A stretch of DNA of 64,000 nt, from assembly GCF_027111315.2 (NCBI RefSeq), contig NZ_CP114289.2:2418001-2482000 (forward strand). The letters run 5' to 3'. The stretch is from Flavobacterium limnophilum (GTDB taxonomy: Bacteria; Bacteroidota; Bacteroidia; Flavobacteriales; Flavobacteriaceae). The notes under the pieces are model-generated. The model worked only from the letters and a program-made list of their open reading frames with translations. It searched no databases and was not told where the DNA came from. The translations under genes were made by a program, and so were the position numbers. Each line of letters starts with the position of its first letter. Position 1 is the stretch's first letter. This document shows, piece by piece, positions 54,869-64,000 of the stretch.

Positions 54869-54911
54869 ATAAAAAGAACTCTTAACTTTATGGTTTTGAG
54901 TTCTTTTTTAT
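54869..54911 (+). terminator. Terminator after creD
   Basis: Stem AAAAAGAACTC / GAGTTCTTTTT with a loop of about 17 and trailing T residues. It closes the CreD module. Confidence 0.75.
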
Positions 54912-55034
54912 TCCAATTGTAATAATTTATCGGTACTTTAGATGGATAAATATAAACCTGATTTTAGTTTAAAGCCAAGGGCATTTTGACTAATTATAGA
55001 CATTTGTGGTTGATATTAACGAGTTAGCAATTTT

Positions 55035-55970
55035 ATGAAAAACCTACAAAAAACAACATTTTTCTTTTTCTTACTTATCATTTCTTGTAAAGATGAAGTT
55101 AATTCTGTCTTTCCCTTAACTGATTATGACACAGAAATGGAAATGGAAAGAGTATCAAAAGAAATGCAAAATTTTGAAGATGTTATAAATAAATTATATA
55201 GGGAATCTGAAAAAGAACCTAAAAAAGTTCTTTCAAAAATAGATAGTTTATCTAAAGCAAACGAAATTGAAAAAGATAAATATAAATCTCAAATAAAAGA
55301 AAATATTGCAGAAGATTTAAGATATTTTAAAGCCGAATTACTTTATAACATTGGCGAATATGAAAAATCTATTCAGGAATTAAAGAATGATCAAAACGGT
55401 TATAATGATATTTCAATAGCATTGGTTTGCAATTATGTAAAACTAAAGAAATTTGATAAAGCAAAATTAATTTTAGACAGTATACCAAATTATACATTTA
55501 ATACTTTTATTTATGCAAATTTCTATGAAAATATTGGTAATAAAAAAGAAGCTTTGGATATTTATAAAACAATTCAGAAAGATAAAGGAATTAATCATTT
55601 CGTATATTACAAACTTGCTGTTGATAGAATTAAAGAACTTGAAAAAGACAATCCAATCTTATTAAATAGTGTGTACTTTCAAACTGGAAGACCTGATTTT
55701 GAAGTTTGTGATGCAGACAATAAAAATAGAACAAAAATAATGAAACTGATTAGCGAACTTCCTGAAGTAACAAATTTAGTGAATTGGAATTCGACCGAAA
55801 TCTTTGAAGCACCAAAAGATAATGACAAAAATTATTACTGGATTAAGGTAAGTGATGATGAAGGTGAAAAATTTAATTTTTTTGTTTATCAAAAGACATT
55901 TGAAATAAAATACTATGAGAAAAAAAATGAAACTATTTTGAGTTTGGAACAATGGCGAAAACAGAAATAG
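55035..55970 (+). CDS. TPR-like lipoprotein
   Basis: A 311-residue lipoprotein with lipobox IISC and helical repeats of the tetratricopeptide type at about 95-200 (ELLYNIGEYEKSIQELK, LKKFDKAKLILDSIP, IGNKKEALDIYK). The C-terminal part is beta-like and unassigned. The DNA is markedly more AT-rich than its left neighbours, which together with the VapBC pair next to it suggests acquired DNA. Confidence 0.75.
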   Translation: MKNLQKTTFFFFLLIISCKDEVNSVFPLTDYDTEMEMERVSKEMQNFEDVINKLYRESEKEPKKVLSKIDSLSKANEIEKDKYKSQIKENIAEDLRYFKAELLYNIGEYEKSIQELKNDQNGYNDISIALVCNYVKLKKFDKAKLILDSIPNYTFNTFIYANFYENIGNKKEALDIYKTIQKDKGINHFVYYKLAVDRIKELEKDNPILLNSVYFQTGRPDFEVCDADNKNRTKIMKLISELPEVTNLVNWNSTEIFEAPKDNDKNYYWIKVSDDEGEKFNFFVYQKTFEIKYYEKKNETILSLEQWRKQK

Positions 55971-56144
55971 AAAAATGACCTATAAAAACAGGTTTGCAAC
56001 AATGATTTTGACCACTCATAAAAAAACTACTTTTGATAGTATCAAATGATAGCATCAAAAGAAACCACCAGAAACCTTAACCGTCATATTGTCCAAAAAA
56101 ACCGCAAATAGAAAATAATTCATAACTTTACAAAAAAGAAAAAA

Positions 56145-56384
56145 ATGAGTTCTACTGACAAACACATTATAGAAACTTATTCAATGCTATTTGATGGGTT
56201 AAGTTCTTTAGCAAAAATCGAACTAATTGAACGTTTAACTAAATCGTTAAAAAGAGAAAAAACCTCAAAAAAAGACACTTTTTTTAAATCTTTTGGCGCT
56301 TTCGGTTCTGAAAAACCTGCCGAAGAAATTGCCGAAGAAATTAAATCAAGTAGAAAATTTAGAAATAAAGAAATTAAATTCTAA
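56145..56384 (+). CDS. VapB-like antitoxin
   Basis: A 79-residue protein with a helical N-terminus (LFDGLSSLAKIELIERLT) and charged C-terminus. Its stop shares a base with the toxin start (TAATG), as in VapBC pairs. No AbrB or MetJ fold is obvious, so the antitoxin role is inferred from its PIN-domain partner. Confidence 0.75.
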   Translation: MSSTDKHIIETYSMLFDGLSSLAKIELIERLTKSLKREKTSKKDTFFKSFGAFGSEKPAEEIAEEIKSSRKFRNKEIKF

Positions 56385-56785
56385 TGCAATATTTACTCGA
56401 TACAAATATTTGTGTTTTCTTTTTACGAGGTAAATTAAACTTGGACGAAATTATCAAACAAAAAGGTAAAGAAAATTGTTTTGTATCAGAAATAACAATT
56501 TTCGAACTTCGTTTTGGAGCAGAAAACAATGAGAATCCAACCAAATCACACAAAGCCGTGGATTTATTTGCTAGTGGTATATCCATAATTCCTATCTATG
56601 GCTCGATTAAAAAATATGCCAAAGAAAAAGTACGTTTAAGGAAAATTGGAAAACCAATAAATGATGAATTTGATTTACTAATTGGAGTTTCTGCCGTTGA
56701 TAATAAATTAACCCTGGTTACCGATAATGGAAAAGATTTTGAAAATATTGAAGGAATTAAAATTGAAAATTGGTTTAGAAAGTAA
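56384..56785 (+). CDS. vapC: VapC-like PIN-domain toxin
   Basis: A 133-residue PIN-domain protein, predicted to be an RNase. The acidic residues of the active site are visible: LLDTNICVFF at the start, SEITIFELRFG in the middle and the later DEFDLLIG, VTDNGKDF pair. Overlaps its antitoxin by one base. Looks intact. Confidence 0.88.
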   Translation: MQYLLDTNICVFFLRGKLNLDEIIKQKGKENCFVSEITIFELRFGAENNENPTKSHKAVDLFASGISIIPIYGSIKKYAKEKVRLRKIGKPINDEFDLLIGVSAVDNKLTLVTDNGKDFENIEGIKIENWFRK

Positions 56786-56885
56786 AAACAGCAACTAATT
56801 TTATGAAGTTTGCCAGTATTCCATAAGTATGCATAAGTAAAAAAAGGCATTCCTGATTACAACATTAACTCAATTCTTTACCAAA

Positions 56886-57413
56886 ATGAACTCAAAAATC
56901 GGAATTCTCTACTCCACGGTTGATGGACAAACCTTGAAAATCTGTAATGTGATCAAGGAAGTTTTGGTCGAAAAGAGCAACTCGGTCAAATTGTTCTCCA
57001 TTGATGATTTTGACGGAAAAATATCGGATTTTGACCAATTCATTATTGGTTCCAGCATTCGATACGGAAAACACAATCCTAAAATAATTCAATTCATAAA
57101 CGAGCACAAAAAGGAACTTGACAAAACCAAGAACGCCTTCTTTTCGGTCAATCTTGTGGCTCGAAAACCCGAAAGAGCCACACCGGAAACCAATCCCTAT
57201 TTCATCAAATTCCTTCAAAACATTGATTGGATTCCCAATACGTCGGCAGTTTTTGCAGGCAAACTCGATTATCAAAAATACCCTTTCACCGACAGATTGA
57301 TGATTCAATTGATTATGTGGATGACCAATGGTCCAACAAATTCAAAAACAAAAATCGAATACACCGATTGGGACAAGGTCAAAGAATTTGCAGTCTTATT
57401 GAACAATAATTAA
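56886..57413 (+). CDS. hemG: HemG-like flavodoxin-family protoporphyrinogen oxidase
   Basis: A 175-residue flavodoxin-like protein: GILYSTVDGQTLKICNVI holds the FMN phosphate loop, GSSIRYGKHNPKIIQFI is the HemG hallmark, and VNLVARKPERATPETNPY follows. It would oxidise protoporphyrinogen IX using menaquinone, in heme synthesis. No other heme genes adjoin. Confidence 0.88.
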   Translation: MNSKIGILYSTVDGQTLKICNVIKEVLVEKSNSVKLFSIDDFDGKISDFDQFIIGSSIRYGKHNPKIIQFINEHKKELDKTKNAFFSVNLVARKPERATPETNPYFIKFLQNIDWIPNTSAVFAGKLDYQKYPFTDRLMIQLIMWMTNGPTNSKTKIEYTDWDKVKEFAVLLNNN

Positions 57414-57567
57414 CGTTTAGTCGATTATTTTGTCCGTTCATGCCTTTTTTTGGAATTTCTAAAAAATTTATCATTACTTTTAGAATATATCCTCACATAG
57501 AATACCCTAAATCAACTGTGTAGCCTTTTTATTTCTAAACAAATTTTGGTCTAAATTCATTCTCAAA

Positions 57568-58362
57568 ATGAGTAAAACTCTAAATTGGTACTTAAGAAGA
57601 CATCCGCTATTGTATAAAATCAGATACCAATTAGTGTCTAAAACCGCTTCATTGGAGGCCATCGAAAACTTTTGTTACAACGATTTAAACCTTAAAACCA
57701 ACATTCCTCCCCTATTTTTCGAAATAAACCATTTAATATTTGATGGAGCAAACAAGGATTTAACCGATTTTGAAAAGGCAACGTCAATAGCCGTTTGGTT
57801 GAAAAAAAACATTAAGGGCGGCCCGGGTTTAGGCAAATCTTCATCAACAGCTTTACAAAAAATGATTAATGGAGAAGGTGGCGTTTGCAGTGATTTCTCC
57901 CAAATTTATTCTAATTTCTGCGTGATAAACGACATCAAAGTCAAAGAATGGGGTTTGAAGAATTTATCCAATGATTCTTGTGTTTCTGGGGGACATTCGT
58001 TTAACGAAATCTATTGCAAAGAACTTCAAAAATGGGTTATGATTGATGTGGCAAAATCCATCCTTTTTTATGATTCAAATAAAAAAAATCCCTTGTCAAC
58101 GTTAGAATACATTGATTTAAAAAAAAAAAATAAAGAAATCAACATTGTATCTATTTATGCAAATGACACCTTTGACAACAGCAATGCAAAGAACATCTTC
58201 CTGATTTCAAAATCCTTGCCTTTCGTCATAACGAATTACGATAATAAAATCTATGATTATTTCCTTGAAAAATTGGATTCTTTTCCTGTTTCAATTGTAC
58301 ATGGAATATTGATTTTCATTGGAAAAAGTTATGTTTTTGAATTCCCGACAAAAGAGATTTAA
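57568..58362 (+). CDS. Transglutaminase-like domain protein
   Basis: A 264-residue protein with a transglutaminase core: Cys107 in GGVCSDFSQIY, His143 in SGGHSFNEIY and Asp160 in WVMIDVAKS. The order and spacing suit the papain-like triad. The N-terminus is basic (LRRHPLLYKIRYQL) with no clear signal peptide. The C-terminus ends in a hydrophobic stretch. It is not adjacent to ligase genes, unlike the cluster at 4.7-13.4 kb, so it is probably a separate function. Confidence 0.75.
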   Translation: MSKTLNWYLRRHPLLYKIRYQLVSKTASLEAIENFCYNDLNLKTNIPPLFFEINHLIFDGANKDLTDFEKATSIAVWLKKNIKGGPGLGKSSSTALQKMINGEGGVCSDFSQIYSNFCVINDIKVKEWGLKNLSNDSCVSGGHSFNEIYCKELQKWVMIDVAKSILFYDSNKKNPLSTLEYIDLKKKNKEINIVSIYANDTFDNSNAKNIFLISKSLPFVITNYDNKIYDYFLEKLDSFPVSIVHGILIFIGKSYVFEFPTKEI

Positions 58363-58465
58363 CAAAATTTTGTTCTTTGGAAAAGAGAAAAACATAAGTC
58401 TTGATTAATAATAACGGAACATTGATAAAGCAATCAAAGAAACAATTCACTCCTAAAAAAATGAT

Positions 58466-58473
58466 TACATTTG
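58466..58473 (+). promoter_or_regulatory. -7 element TACATTTG of pepT
   Basis: It ends 17 bp before the ATG at 58491. Confidence 0.5.
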
Positions 58474-58490
58474 TATAAAAAAATACAAAA

Positions 58491-59738
58491 ATGCAACATA
58501 TCATAGACCGCTTTATAAGCTACGCCGTAATAGACACAGAATCAGATTCTAGTTCAGAAACTACGCCAAGCACCAAAAAACAATGGGATTTAGTCAATAA
58601 ATTGGTCGAAGAACTGAAAAGCATTGGGATGCAGGAGGTAACCATTGACAAAAATGCATACATAATGGCCACTTTACCTTCGAATGTTGACCATAAAGTT
58701 CCAACCATAGGCTTTATTTCCCACTTTGACACTTCGCCTGATTTTAGCGGTGCCAACGTAAAACCACAAATAATTTCCAATTATGATGGAGGCGATATCG
58801 TATTGAATGCCGAACAAAACATAATTTTATCTCCAAAATATTTCAAGGATTTGTTGCAATACAAAGGACAAACCTTGATTACCACAGACGGAACCACGCT
58901 CCTTGGTGCCGATGACAAAGCCGGAATTACCGAAATAGTGACCGCAATGGAATTCCTGATCAATAATCCCGAAATCAAACACGGGAAAATCAGGGTTGGT
59001 TTTACGCCAGACGAAGAAATTGGCCGTGGCGCCCATCATTTTGATGTAGAAAAATTTGGTTGCGACTGGGCTTACACTATGGACGGAAGCCAAGTGGGCG
59101 AACTGGAATATGAAAATTTCAATGCGGCTGGAGCCAAAATTACTTTCAAGGGAAAAAGCGTTCATCCGGGTTATGCCAAAGGAAAAATGATCAATTCGAT
59201 GCTTATCGCCAATGATTTCATCAACGAATTACCCAAAGGAGAAACGCCACAGGAAACCAGGGGCTACGAAGGATTCTTTCACATACACCATTTAAAGGGA
59301 AGCATTGAAGAAACGGTATTGGAGCTTATTATTCGAGATCACAACAAGAAAAAGTTCGAAAAACGCAAAGCACTAATTACCAAAATTGCCAAAAAAATCA
59401 ACCGGAAATTTGCCAAGAAATTTGGCGAAGACATTGTCATTGCCGAGGTAAAAGACCAATATTACAATATGAAAGAGAAGGTTTTGCCTGTAAAACATAT
59501 TGTGGACATTGCCGAAAATGCCATGAAACTATTAAAAATAAAACCACTCATAAAACCTATTCGAGGTGGAACTGACGGTTGCCAGCTATCCTACAAAGGA
59601 TTGCCTTGTCCAAATATTTTTGCTGGCGGTCACAACTTTCACGGAAAATACGAATATGTACCTGCCGAAAGTATGCAAAAAGCGGTTGACGTCATCGTGA
59701 AAATTGCTGAACTAACCGCCAATCCCATTGCCAAATAA
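58491..59738 (+). CDS. pepT: Peptidase T (tripeptide aminopeptidase)
   Basis: A 415-residue M20-family metallopeptidase. The zinc ligands and catalytic residues appear in [39 protein letters not shown] and the C-terminal [15 protein letters not shown]. It removes the N-terminal residue of tripeptides in the cytoplasm. Length as expected. Followed by a terminator. Confidence 0.96.
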   Translation: MQHIIDRFISYAVIDTESDSSSETTPSTKKQWDLVNKLVEELKSIGMQEVTIDKNAYIMATLPSNVDHKVPTIGFISHFDTSPDFSGANVKPQIISNYDGGDIVLNAEQNIILSPKYFKDLLQYKGQTLITTDGTTLLGADDKAGITEIVTAMEFLINNPEIKHGKIRVGFTPDEEIGRGAHHFDVEKFGCDWAYTMDGSQVGELEYENFNAAGAKITFKGKSVHPGYAKGKMINSMLIANDFINELPKGETPQETRGYEGFFHIHHLKGSIEETVLELIIRDHNKKKFEKRKALITKIAKKINRKFAKKFGEDIVIAEVKDQYYNMKEKVLPVKHIVDIAENAMKLLKIKPLIKPIRGGTDGCQLSYKGLPCPNIFAGGHNFHGKYEYVPAESMQKAVDVIVKIAELTANPIAK

Positions 59739-59763
59739 ATTATCGGAAAAATAAAAGCATTTT

Positions 59764-59794
59764 AAAAACCATCTATTTCGATGGTTTTTTTTGT
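59764..59794 (+). terminator. Terminator after pepT
   Basis: Stem AAAAACCATC / GATGGTTTTT around TATTTC, ending in a T-run. Confidence 0.85.
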
Positions 59795-59908
59795 GATTTC
59801 TTATGGCAAAACCTTAACATTAGCGAGTTGTTTTAATGATTATATTTGATAGAAATTTAGTAGTAATTGATTAACATTTAACTAATCCTTTTAAAACGAT
59901 ATAGAATT

Positions 59909-60346
59909 ATGGAAGAAAACAAAGAAGAAATTGCAAATGAGATTACCCCAGAAACAACAAAGGCAGCTCCAACACCTAAACCTAGAAAACCCAGGGTTAG
60001 TAAATCAACTGAAGTAGTTGAACCAGCCATTGAAATTCCTGCAGCTGAAGAAAATCAAGTTGAGCCTTTTATAGAAGAATTTGACTCTCTAATAGAATTA
60101 GAACCAAAGAAAGACAAGAAAGACAAGAAAGACAAGAAAAAGAAAAAAAACAAGAAGAAAGAAAAAGAGAAAAAGAAAGCCAAAAAAGCAAAAGAAAAAG
60201 CAAAGGCCAAAGCCAAAAAAGCTAAAAAAGCCAAGAAAGAAAAAGCTAAAAAAGCAAAATTAAAAGCCAAAGCGAAAGAAAAAAAGGCTAAATCGAAAGC
60301 CAAAAAAGCAAAGAAAAACAAAAAGAATAAAAGCAAGAAAAAATAA
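59909..60346 (+). CDS. Extremely lysine-rich protein
   Basis: A 145-residue protein with an acidic, Pro- and Glu-rich first half (to about residue 65) and a second half made almost only of Lys with Ala, Glu and Asp, in KAKKAKK-type units. The tail could bind nucleic acids, RNA or teichoic-like polymers, or fold as a long helix; histone H1-like and AlgP-like tails are the nearest analogy I know. A TATATTTG at 59841-59848 is the likely promoter. The IS256 insertion begins 34 bp after its stop. Confidence 0.75.
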   Translation: MEENKEEIANEITPETTKAAPTPKPRKPRVSKSTEVVEPAIEIPAAEENQVEPFIEEFDSLIELEPKKDKKDKKDKKKKKNKKKEKEKKKAKKAKEKAKAKAKKAKKAKKEKAKKAKLKAKAKEKKAKSKAKKAKKNKKNKSKKK

Positions 60347-60380
60347 GGAGTTCCTTTGATAAAGCTTTAAAATAAACGGT

Positions 60381-61720
60381 AGTATCCTATAAAGTGTGTA
60401 AGTAAAAAAAGTATTAGGGTTTGTGCAAACCCTAATACTTTTTTTACTTAATTTTAATATTTTACACATTTTATGAAAAAGGAAGATTTATTATCCGATG
60501 AATTTTTGAAGCAATTCAAAACAGGCGAAGACCTTTATGGCTTCTTAGCCCAACTACAAAAGCGAGGAATAGAGAAAATGCTCGAAGGCGAATTAGACGC
60601 CCATTTAGGCTATGATAAGCACGAGAAAACTACAAAATCCAATGCTCGTAATGGTTTTTCTAACAAGAAAATAAAAACCTCATTTGGCGAATCTCAGATT
60701 CAAGTTCCCAGAGATCGAGAAGCCTCATTTAACCCTTTAATTGTGCCCAAAAGGCAAAATATGCTCGATGGTTTAGAGAACGTAATAATCTCTCTCTATG
60801 CCAAAGGAATGAGCAATAGCGACATCGAAGAACAAATAAGAGAAGTTTATAATTTTGAGGTTTCCACTAGTACTATTTCTAGGATAACCGACACGGTTTC
60901 GAGTGATATTATTGCTTGGCAAAACCGACCTTTAGAGGCTGTTTATCTGATAGTCTGGATGGACGGAATTGTTTTTAAAGTTAGAGAAAACTCAAAAATA
61001 GTCAATAAAACCATCTATTTAGCCGTTGGACTTAATAGAGAAGGTAAAAAAGAAGTCCTTGGAATGTGGCTAGGAAAGAATGAAAGTGCTAGTTTCTGGC
61101 TTGGCGTTTTAACAGATTTAAAAGCTAGAGGAGTTGAAGATATACTAATTACTGCTACTGACAATCTAAATGGTTTTACGCAAACTATCAAAAATGTATT
61201 CCCAGAATCACAAACCCAAATCTGTGTAGTACATCAAATTAGAAACTCAGCTCGTTATGTGGTTTGGAAAGATAAAAAGGAATTTTCGGCAGATATGAAG
61301 CTTATTTACAATGCTCCAACTAAAGAAGCTGCTAAAGCATCTCTGGGAGATTTTTCTAAAAAATGGAATAATAAATATCCTTATGCGATTAAATCCTGGG
61401 AAGAAAATTGGGAGGAACTTACCGTATTCTTTGACTTTCCAGTAGAAATCAGAAAGATAATTTACACCACAAATTTAATCGAAAACCTCAATGGTAAAAT
61501 CAGAAAATACACTAAAAACAAATTATCATTCCCAACGGATGAAGCTGTTTTAAAATCTGTATATTTGGCTTTGAGAGAGGCAACCAAAAAATGGTCGATG
61601 CCAATCCAAAACTGGGGATTAATCCTCAACCAGTTCTTAACTATATTTGAAAAAAGGGTTCAACTTTAATTAAAAAATCAAACCCCTATATTTTTAAACT
61701 TACACACTTTTTGGGATAGT
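60381..61720 (+). mobile_element. IS256-family insertion sequence
   Basis: About 1340 bp bounded by 23-bp imperfect inverted repeats: left AGTATCCTATAAAGTGTGTAAGT (60381-60403) and right, inverted, ACTATCCCAAAAAGTGTGTAAGT (61698-61720), differing at 3 positions. One transposase gene fills it. The flanks do not show a convincing target duplication. The right end abuts a truncated fic gene whose missing half is not on the left, so the insertion was accompanied by a deletion or rearrangement. Confidence 0.85.
60473..61669 (+). CDS. IS256-family transposase
   Basis: A 398-residue DDE transposase of the mutator-like/IS256 group. The acidic triad is visible as Asp164 (VWMDGIVF), Asp230 (ATDNLNGF) and Glu338 ([11 protein letters not shown]). 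The N-terminal [16 protein letters not shown] and [13 protein letters not shown] are family hallmarks. The frame is complete, so the element may still be active. Confidence 0.95.
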   Translation: MKKEDLLSDEFLKQFKTGEDLYGFLAQLQKRGIEKMLEGELDAHLGYDKHEKTTKSNARNGFSNKKIKTSFGESQIQVPRDREASFNPLIVPKRQNMLDGLENVIISLYAKGMSNSDIEEQIREVYNFEVSTSTISRITDTVSSDIIAWQNRPLEAVYLIVWMDGIVFKVRENSKIVNKTIYLAVGLNREGKKEVLGMWLGKNESASFWLGVLTDLKARGVEDILITATDNLNGFTQTIKNVFPESQTQICVVHQIRNSARYVVWKDKKEFSADMKLIYNAPTKEAAKASLGDFSKKWNNKYPYAIKSWEENWEELTVFFDFPVEIRKIIYTTNLIENLNGKIRKYTKNKLSFPTDEAVLKSVYLALREATKKWSMPIQNWGLILNQFLTIFEKRVQL

Positions 61721-62296
61721 GTCCGCAACGGTGGTGTTCGTATTTCAGGAGCTAATTTTGTTCCGCCAAACGCCAATAAAGTTTCGGATTATCTGGATGA
61801 ATTGATTGATTTTATCAATACCAATCCTTTGGAATTGAACGATATTGAATTGGCTGCAATTTTCCACCATAAACTGGTTTGGATCCATCCTTTCTTTGAC
61901 GGTAATGGAAGAACGGTTCGTTTAAGCATGAATTTACTGTTGATGCGTTGTGGTTTTCCACCAGCGATTATTCTCAAAAATGACAGAAAAAAATACTACG
62001 AAGCACTCAATCAAGCCAATAATGGCAATTATCAAAAACTAATGCTTTTGATGTGCCAAGCCTTGGAACGCAGTTTAAATATTTATTTGAATGCAATGCC
62101 CGACAACGATAACGATTTTCAAAAAATATCGGATATTGTTAGTGAACCAAGCAGTCCTTATGGTCAAGAATACATAAGTTTATTGGCTAGAACAGGCAAA
62201 ATTGACGCCTACAAAGAAGGAAGAAATTGGTACACAACCAAAGAAGCCATCGAGGATTATATTGAGAATAGGCAGAGGAAAAGAATACTCAGTTAG
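61721..62296 (+). pseudogene. Fic-domain protein truncated at its 5' end by the IS
   Basis: The frame opens immediately at the IS boundary with RNGGVRISGANFVPPN, an internal Fic segment, and continues to 62296. The catalytic FIC motif HPFFDGNGRTVR is complete, as is a C-terminal region (ISLLARTGKIDAYKEGRNWY) that looks like a DNA-binding helix-turn-helix. The N-terminal part, which in many class II Fic proteins holds the self-inhibiting helix, is gone, and no start codon precedes it. Without a start it is probably silent. Confidence 0.85.
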
Positions 62297-62348
62297 CAGT
62301 GTTCAGTTGGTAGTTTACAACTGAACACTAATAACTGAATACCGAACA

Positions 62349-62870
62349 CTATTTGCTTTTATCTCCAACAAAATAATCGTTCGAGTTTTTGAACAAGACA
62401 TTAAAAGTAGTCAAACTACCATAAATTCTGGTGATGTATTGTTGCAAATCGATTTTCTCGGCTTCGTCAAGATTACTCGCATTAATCTTTTGCTCCATCA
62501 CCCTTATCCTGTCGCGAACCATCGTGATTTTATGAAAAAAAGTATCGATTGGCACTTCTTTATTTTGTGTGTTAGTACCCGGTTCCAAAATGATTTTGCC
62601 GCCTTTCCATTTATCGGCAATGGGAACTATCTGGGAAACATCACTCCATTTTTGCAACAAATTCTTCAAGGATTTTTCTACATCCTGAAAACTTACCGAA
62701 TCTACTTCGCCTTCAAGAGCTTCAATAATTTCGAATTCGCTGTCGATTTCAATGGTTTCCAATCCACTTTCAATAAAAGTAACCCAATAATGTTTTGAAG
62801 TTACATTGGTTACTACTCCAAGACCTAATTCTGGATGTTTTATGCGCGAGCCTATTCCTAAAATATTCAT
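62349..62870 (-). CDS. Conserved hypothetical protein
   Basis: A 173-residue soluble protein. The N-terminus (LGIGSRIKHPELGLGVVTNV) resembles a small SH3/Tudor-like beta domain of the sort found in CarD or UvrD C-termini. The rest is helical and acidic. Family unknown to me. Start at 62870 follows an AT-rich region. Confidence 0.65.
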   Translation of the reverse strand: MNILGIGSRIKHPELGLGVVTNVTSKHYWVTFIESGLETIEIDSEFEIIEALEGEVDSVSFQDVEKSLKNLLQKWSDVSQIVPIADKWKGGKIILEPGTNTQNKEVPIDTFFHKITMVRDRIRVMEQKINASNLDEAEKIDLQQYITRIYGSLTTFNVLFKNSNDYFVGDKSK

Positions 62871-62984
62871 ACCTTATTTTTTATTCAAATATAAAAATTT
62901 AAATAATTAAAAAAATTCTTCTTCCAATAATGAAAAGATTAAATTTCGGACAAGTCTAAATTCTTAAATCGAATTCAATTGTTG

Positions 62985-62992
62985 TAACTTTG
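62985..62992 (+). promoter_or_regulatory. -7 element TAACTTTG of uvrA
   Basis: It ends 16 bp before the uvrA ATG at 63009. Confidence 0.55.
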
Positions 62993-63008
62993 CTTTTTGC
63001 CAAAATTT

Positions 63009-64000
63009 ATGTTAGAAAACGATAACAACATTGAAGTATTGGGTGCGCGAGTACACAATCTAAAAAATATAGACGTAAAAATCCCAAGAGAAAAACTGGT
63101 GGTAATTACCGGCCTTTCGGGTTCGGGAAAATCATCCTTGGCTTTCGACACGATTTATGCCGAAGGACAACGCCGTTACGTGGAAACTTTTTCGGCTTAT
63201 GCACGACAATTTCTTGGCGGATTGGAACGTCCCGATGTGGATAAAATAGATGGACTTTCGCCAGTAATTGCTATTGAACAAAAAACGACCAGTAAAAGTC
63301 CACGATCGACCGTTGGAACCATTACCGAGATTTATGATTTCCTCCGTTTGTTATATGCTCGCGCCGCCGATGCGTATAGTTACAACACGGGCGAAAAAAT
63401 GGTTTCTTATGACGACGAGCAAATCAAGGAGTTGATTACCCAAGATTTTGCGGGAAAACGCATCAATATTTTGGCTCCAATTATTCGTGCCAGAAAAGGA
63501 CATTATGCCGAATTATTCCAGCAAATTGCCAAACAAGGTTTTTTGAAAGTCCGCATCAATGGCGACATAAAAGATATTACCACGGGAATGAAACTCGACC
63601 GTTACAAAACCCACGACATCGAAATCGTGATTGACAGGATGGTTGTTGAAGATACTCCCGACAACGAAAAACGCCTGACAGAAAGCATCAAAACGGCAAT
63701 GTATCACGGCGAAAATGTGTTGATGATATTAGACCAAGATTCGAATGAAATTCGGTTTTTTAGTCGAAATTTAATGTGTCCCACAACTGGAATTTCCTAT
63801 CAAAATCCGGAACCCAATTTGTTTTCGTTCAACTCGCCAAAAGGGGCTTGTGACCATTGCAAAGGTTTGGGAACGGTAAACGAAATCAACATCAAGAAGA
63901 TTATCCCCAATCCAAAAATTTCGATAAACAAAGGCGGTTTTGCTCCTTTGGGCGAATACAAAAGCAGTTGGATGTTCAAGCAATTGGAAATCATTGGCGA
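63009..64000 (+). CDS. uvrA: Excinuclease ABC subunit A, 5' part
   Basis: The first 330 residues of UvrA, running off the right edge. The Walker A motif [20 protein letters not shown] is complete, followed by [15 protein letters not shown], and the nucleotide-excision-repair family sequence continues in [16 protein letters not shown]. The first zinc region reads CPTTG where many UvrA proteins have CPxCG, with the later [11 protein letters not shown]ys pair kept; I think this is common in Bacteroidota. Translation start is supported by the promoter at 62985. Confidence 0.95.
   Translation, partial: MLENDNNIEVLGARVHNLKNIDVKIPREKLVVITGLSGSGKSSLAFDTIYAEGQRRYVETFSAYARQFLGGLERPDVDKIDGLSPVIAIEQKTTSKSPRSTVGTITEIYDFLRLLYARAADAYSYNTGEKMVSYDDEQIKELITQDFAGKRINILAPIIRARKGHYAELFQQIAKQGFLKVRINGDIKDITTGMKLDRYKTHDIEIVIDRMVVEDTPDNEKRLTESIKTAMYHGENVLMILDQDSNEIRFFSRNLMCPTTGISYQNPEPNLFSFNSPKGACDHCKGLGTVNEINIKKIIPNPKISINKGGFAPLGEYKSSWMFKQLEIIG

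Noticed and set aside
60055..60336. Phenylalanine-rich minus-strand frame
   Set aside because: It is the antisense of the lysine-rich coding sequence.
60375..61732. AACGGT on both sides of the IS as a target duplication
   Set aside because: It is shorter than the usual IS256 duplication, and on the right it does not lie directly at the end of the inverted repeat.

Overview
The window is AT-rich chromosomal DNA from a member of the Bacteroidota, almost certainly Flavobacteriaceae and probably Flavobacterium or a close relative. Reasons: many genes are preceded by the Bacteroidetes -7 element TAnnTTTG, several with a TTG 18-19 bp upstream; Shine-Dalgarno sequences are largely absent; one secreted protein carries a type IX secretion (T9SS) C-terminal sorting domain; and there are many SusD-era style lipoproteins, porin-like outer-membrane proteins and YceI proteins. 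Everything here is read by eye; no database search was run.

Layout. 0-3.1 kb is a defence/accessory edge: an hsdM methylase gene, then an AbiE-like antitoxin and a frameshifted AbiEii-type nucleotidyltransferase toxin. 3.3-4.5 kb holds two small hypothetical genes. 4.7-13.4 kb is the most interesting block: a transglutaminase-DUF2126 fusion, a circularly permuted ATP-grasp/alpha-E fusion, a second transglutaminase and a protein-glutaminase-like Cys-His-Asp protein. A HigBA toxin-antitoxin module has apparently inserted in front of the last gene and removed its start codon. 13.4-17.9 kb has a DMT transporter, a META-domain lipoprotein and an AAA ATPase/VWA pair. 18-26.6 kb has a phosphoribosyltransferase-hydrolase pair, a tightly overlapping run of small genes, a J-like/KTSC protein, a TlpA-like thioredoxin gene split by an in-frame TGA, tRNA-Tyr, a SIMPL protein, a rhomboid and an LpxL-type acyltransferase.

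26.6-43 kb is mostly housekeeping: trmH, a sirtuin, purB, a CPA2 antiporter, guaB, a P-type ATPase, an HMG-CoA lyase and pyrD, with a T9SS two-repeat protein and two cell-envelope genes. 43-51.4 kb holds a YceI/porin/YceI trio, prmA, clpS, a YeeE pair for sulfur transport, kdsA and an outer-membrane protein. 51.4-54.9 kb is a regulated module (membrane protein, YiiX-like hydrolase, winged-helix regulator, membrane protein, CreD). Two copies of the same palindrome, TACTTTG-N5-CAAAGTA, stand in front of its two membrane-protein genes and probably form the regulator's operators. 55-64 kb has a TPR lipoprotein, a VapBC-like pair, a HemG-like flavodoxin, a third transglutaminase-like protein, pepT, an extremely lysine-rich protein, an IS256-family insertion that truncates a fic gene, and the 5' part of uvrA.

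How the genes work together. The 4.7-13.4 kb cluster has the content expected of a peptide or protein-tag amide ligation and cleavage system: two predicted ATP-dependent ligase modules plus cysteine peptidase/transglutaminase and deamidase folds. The 51-55 kb module looks like a self-contained regulon. The remaining genes are ordinary nucleotide, envelope and translation functions interspersed with decayed accessory genes (AbiEii, the thioredoxin gene, fic and a 40-codon remnant near 18 kb).
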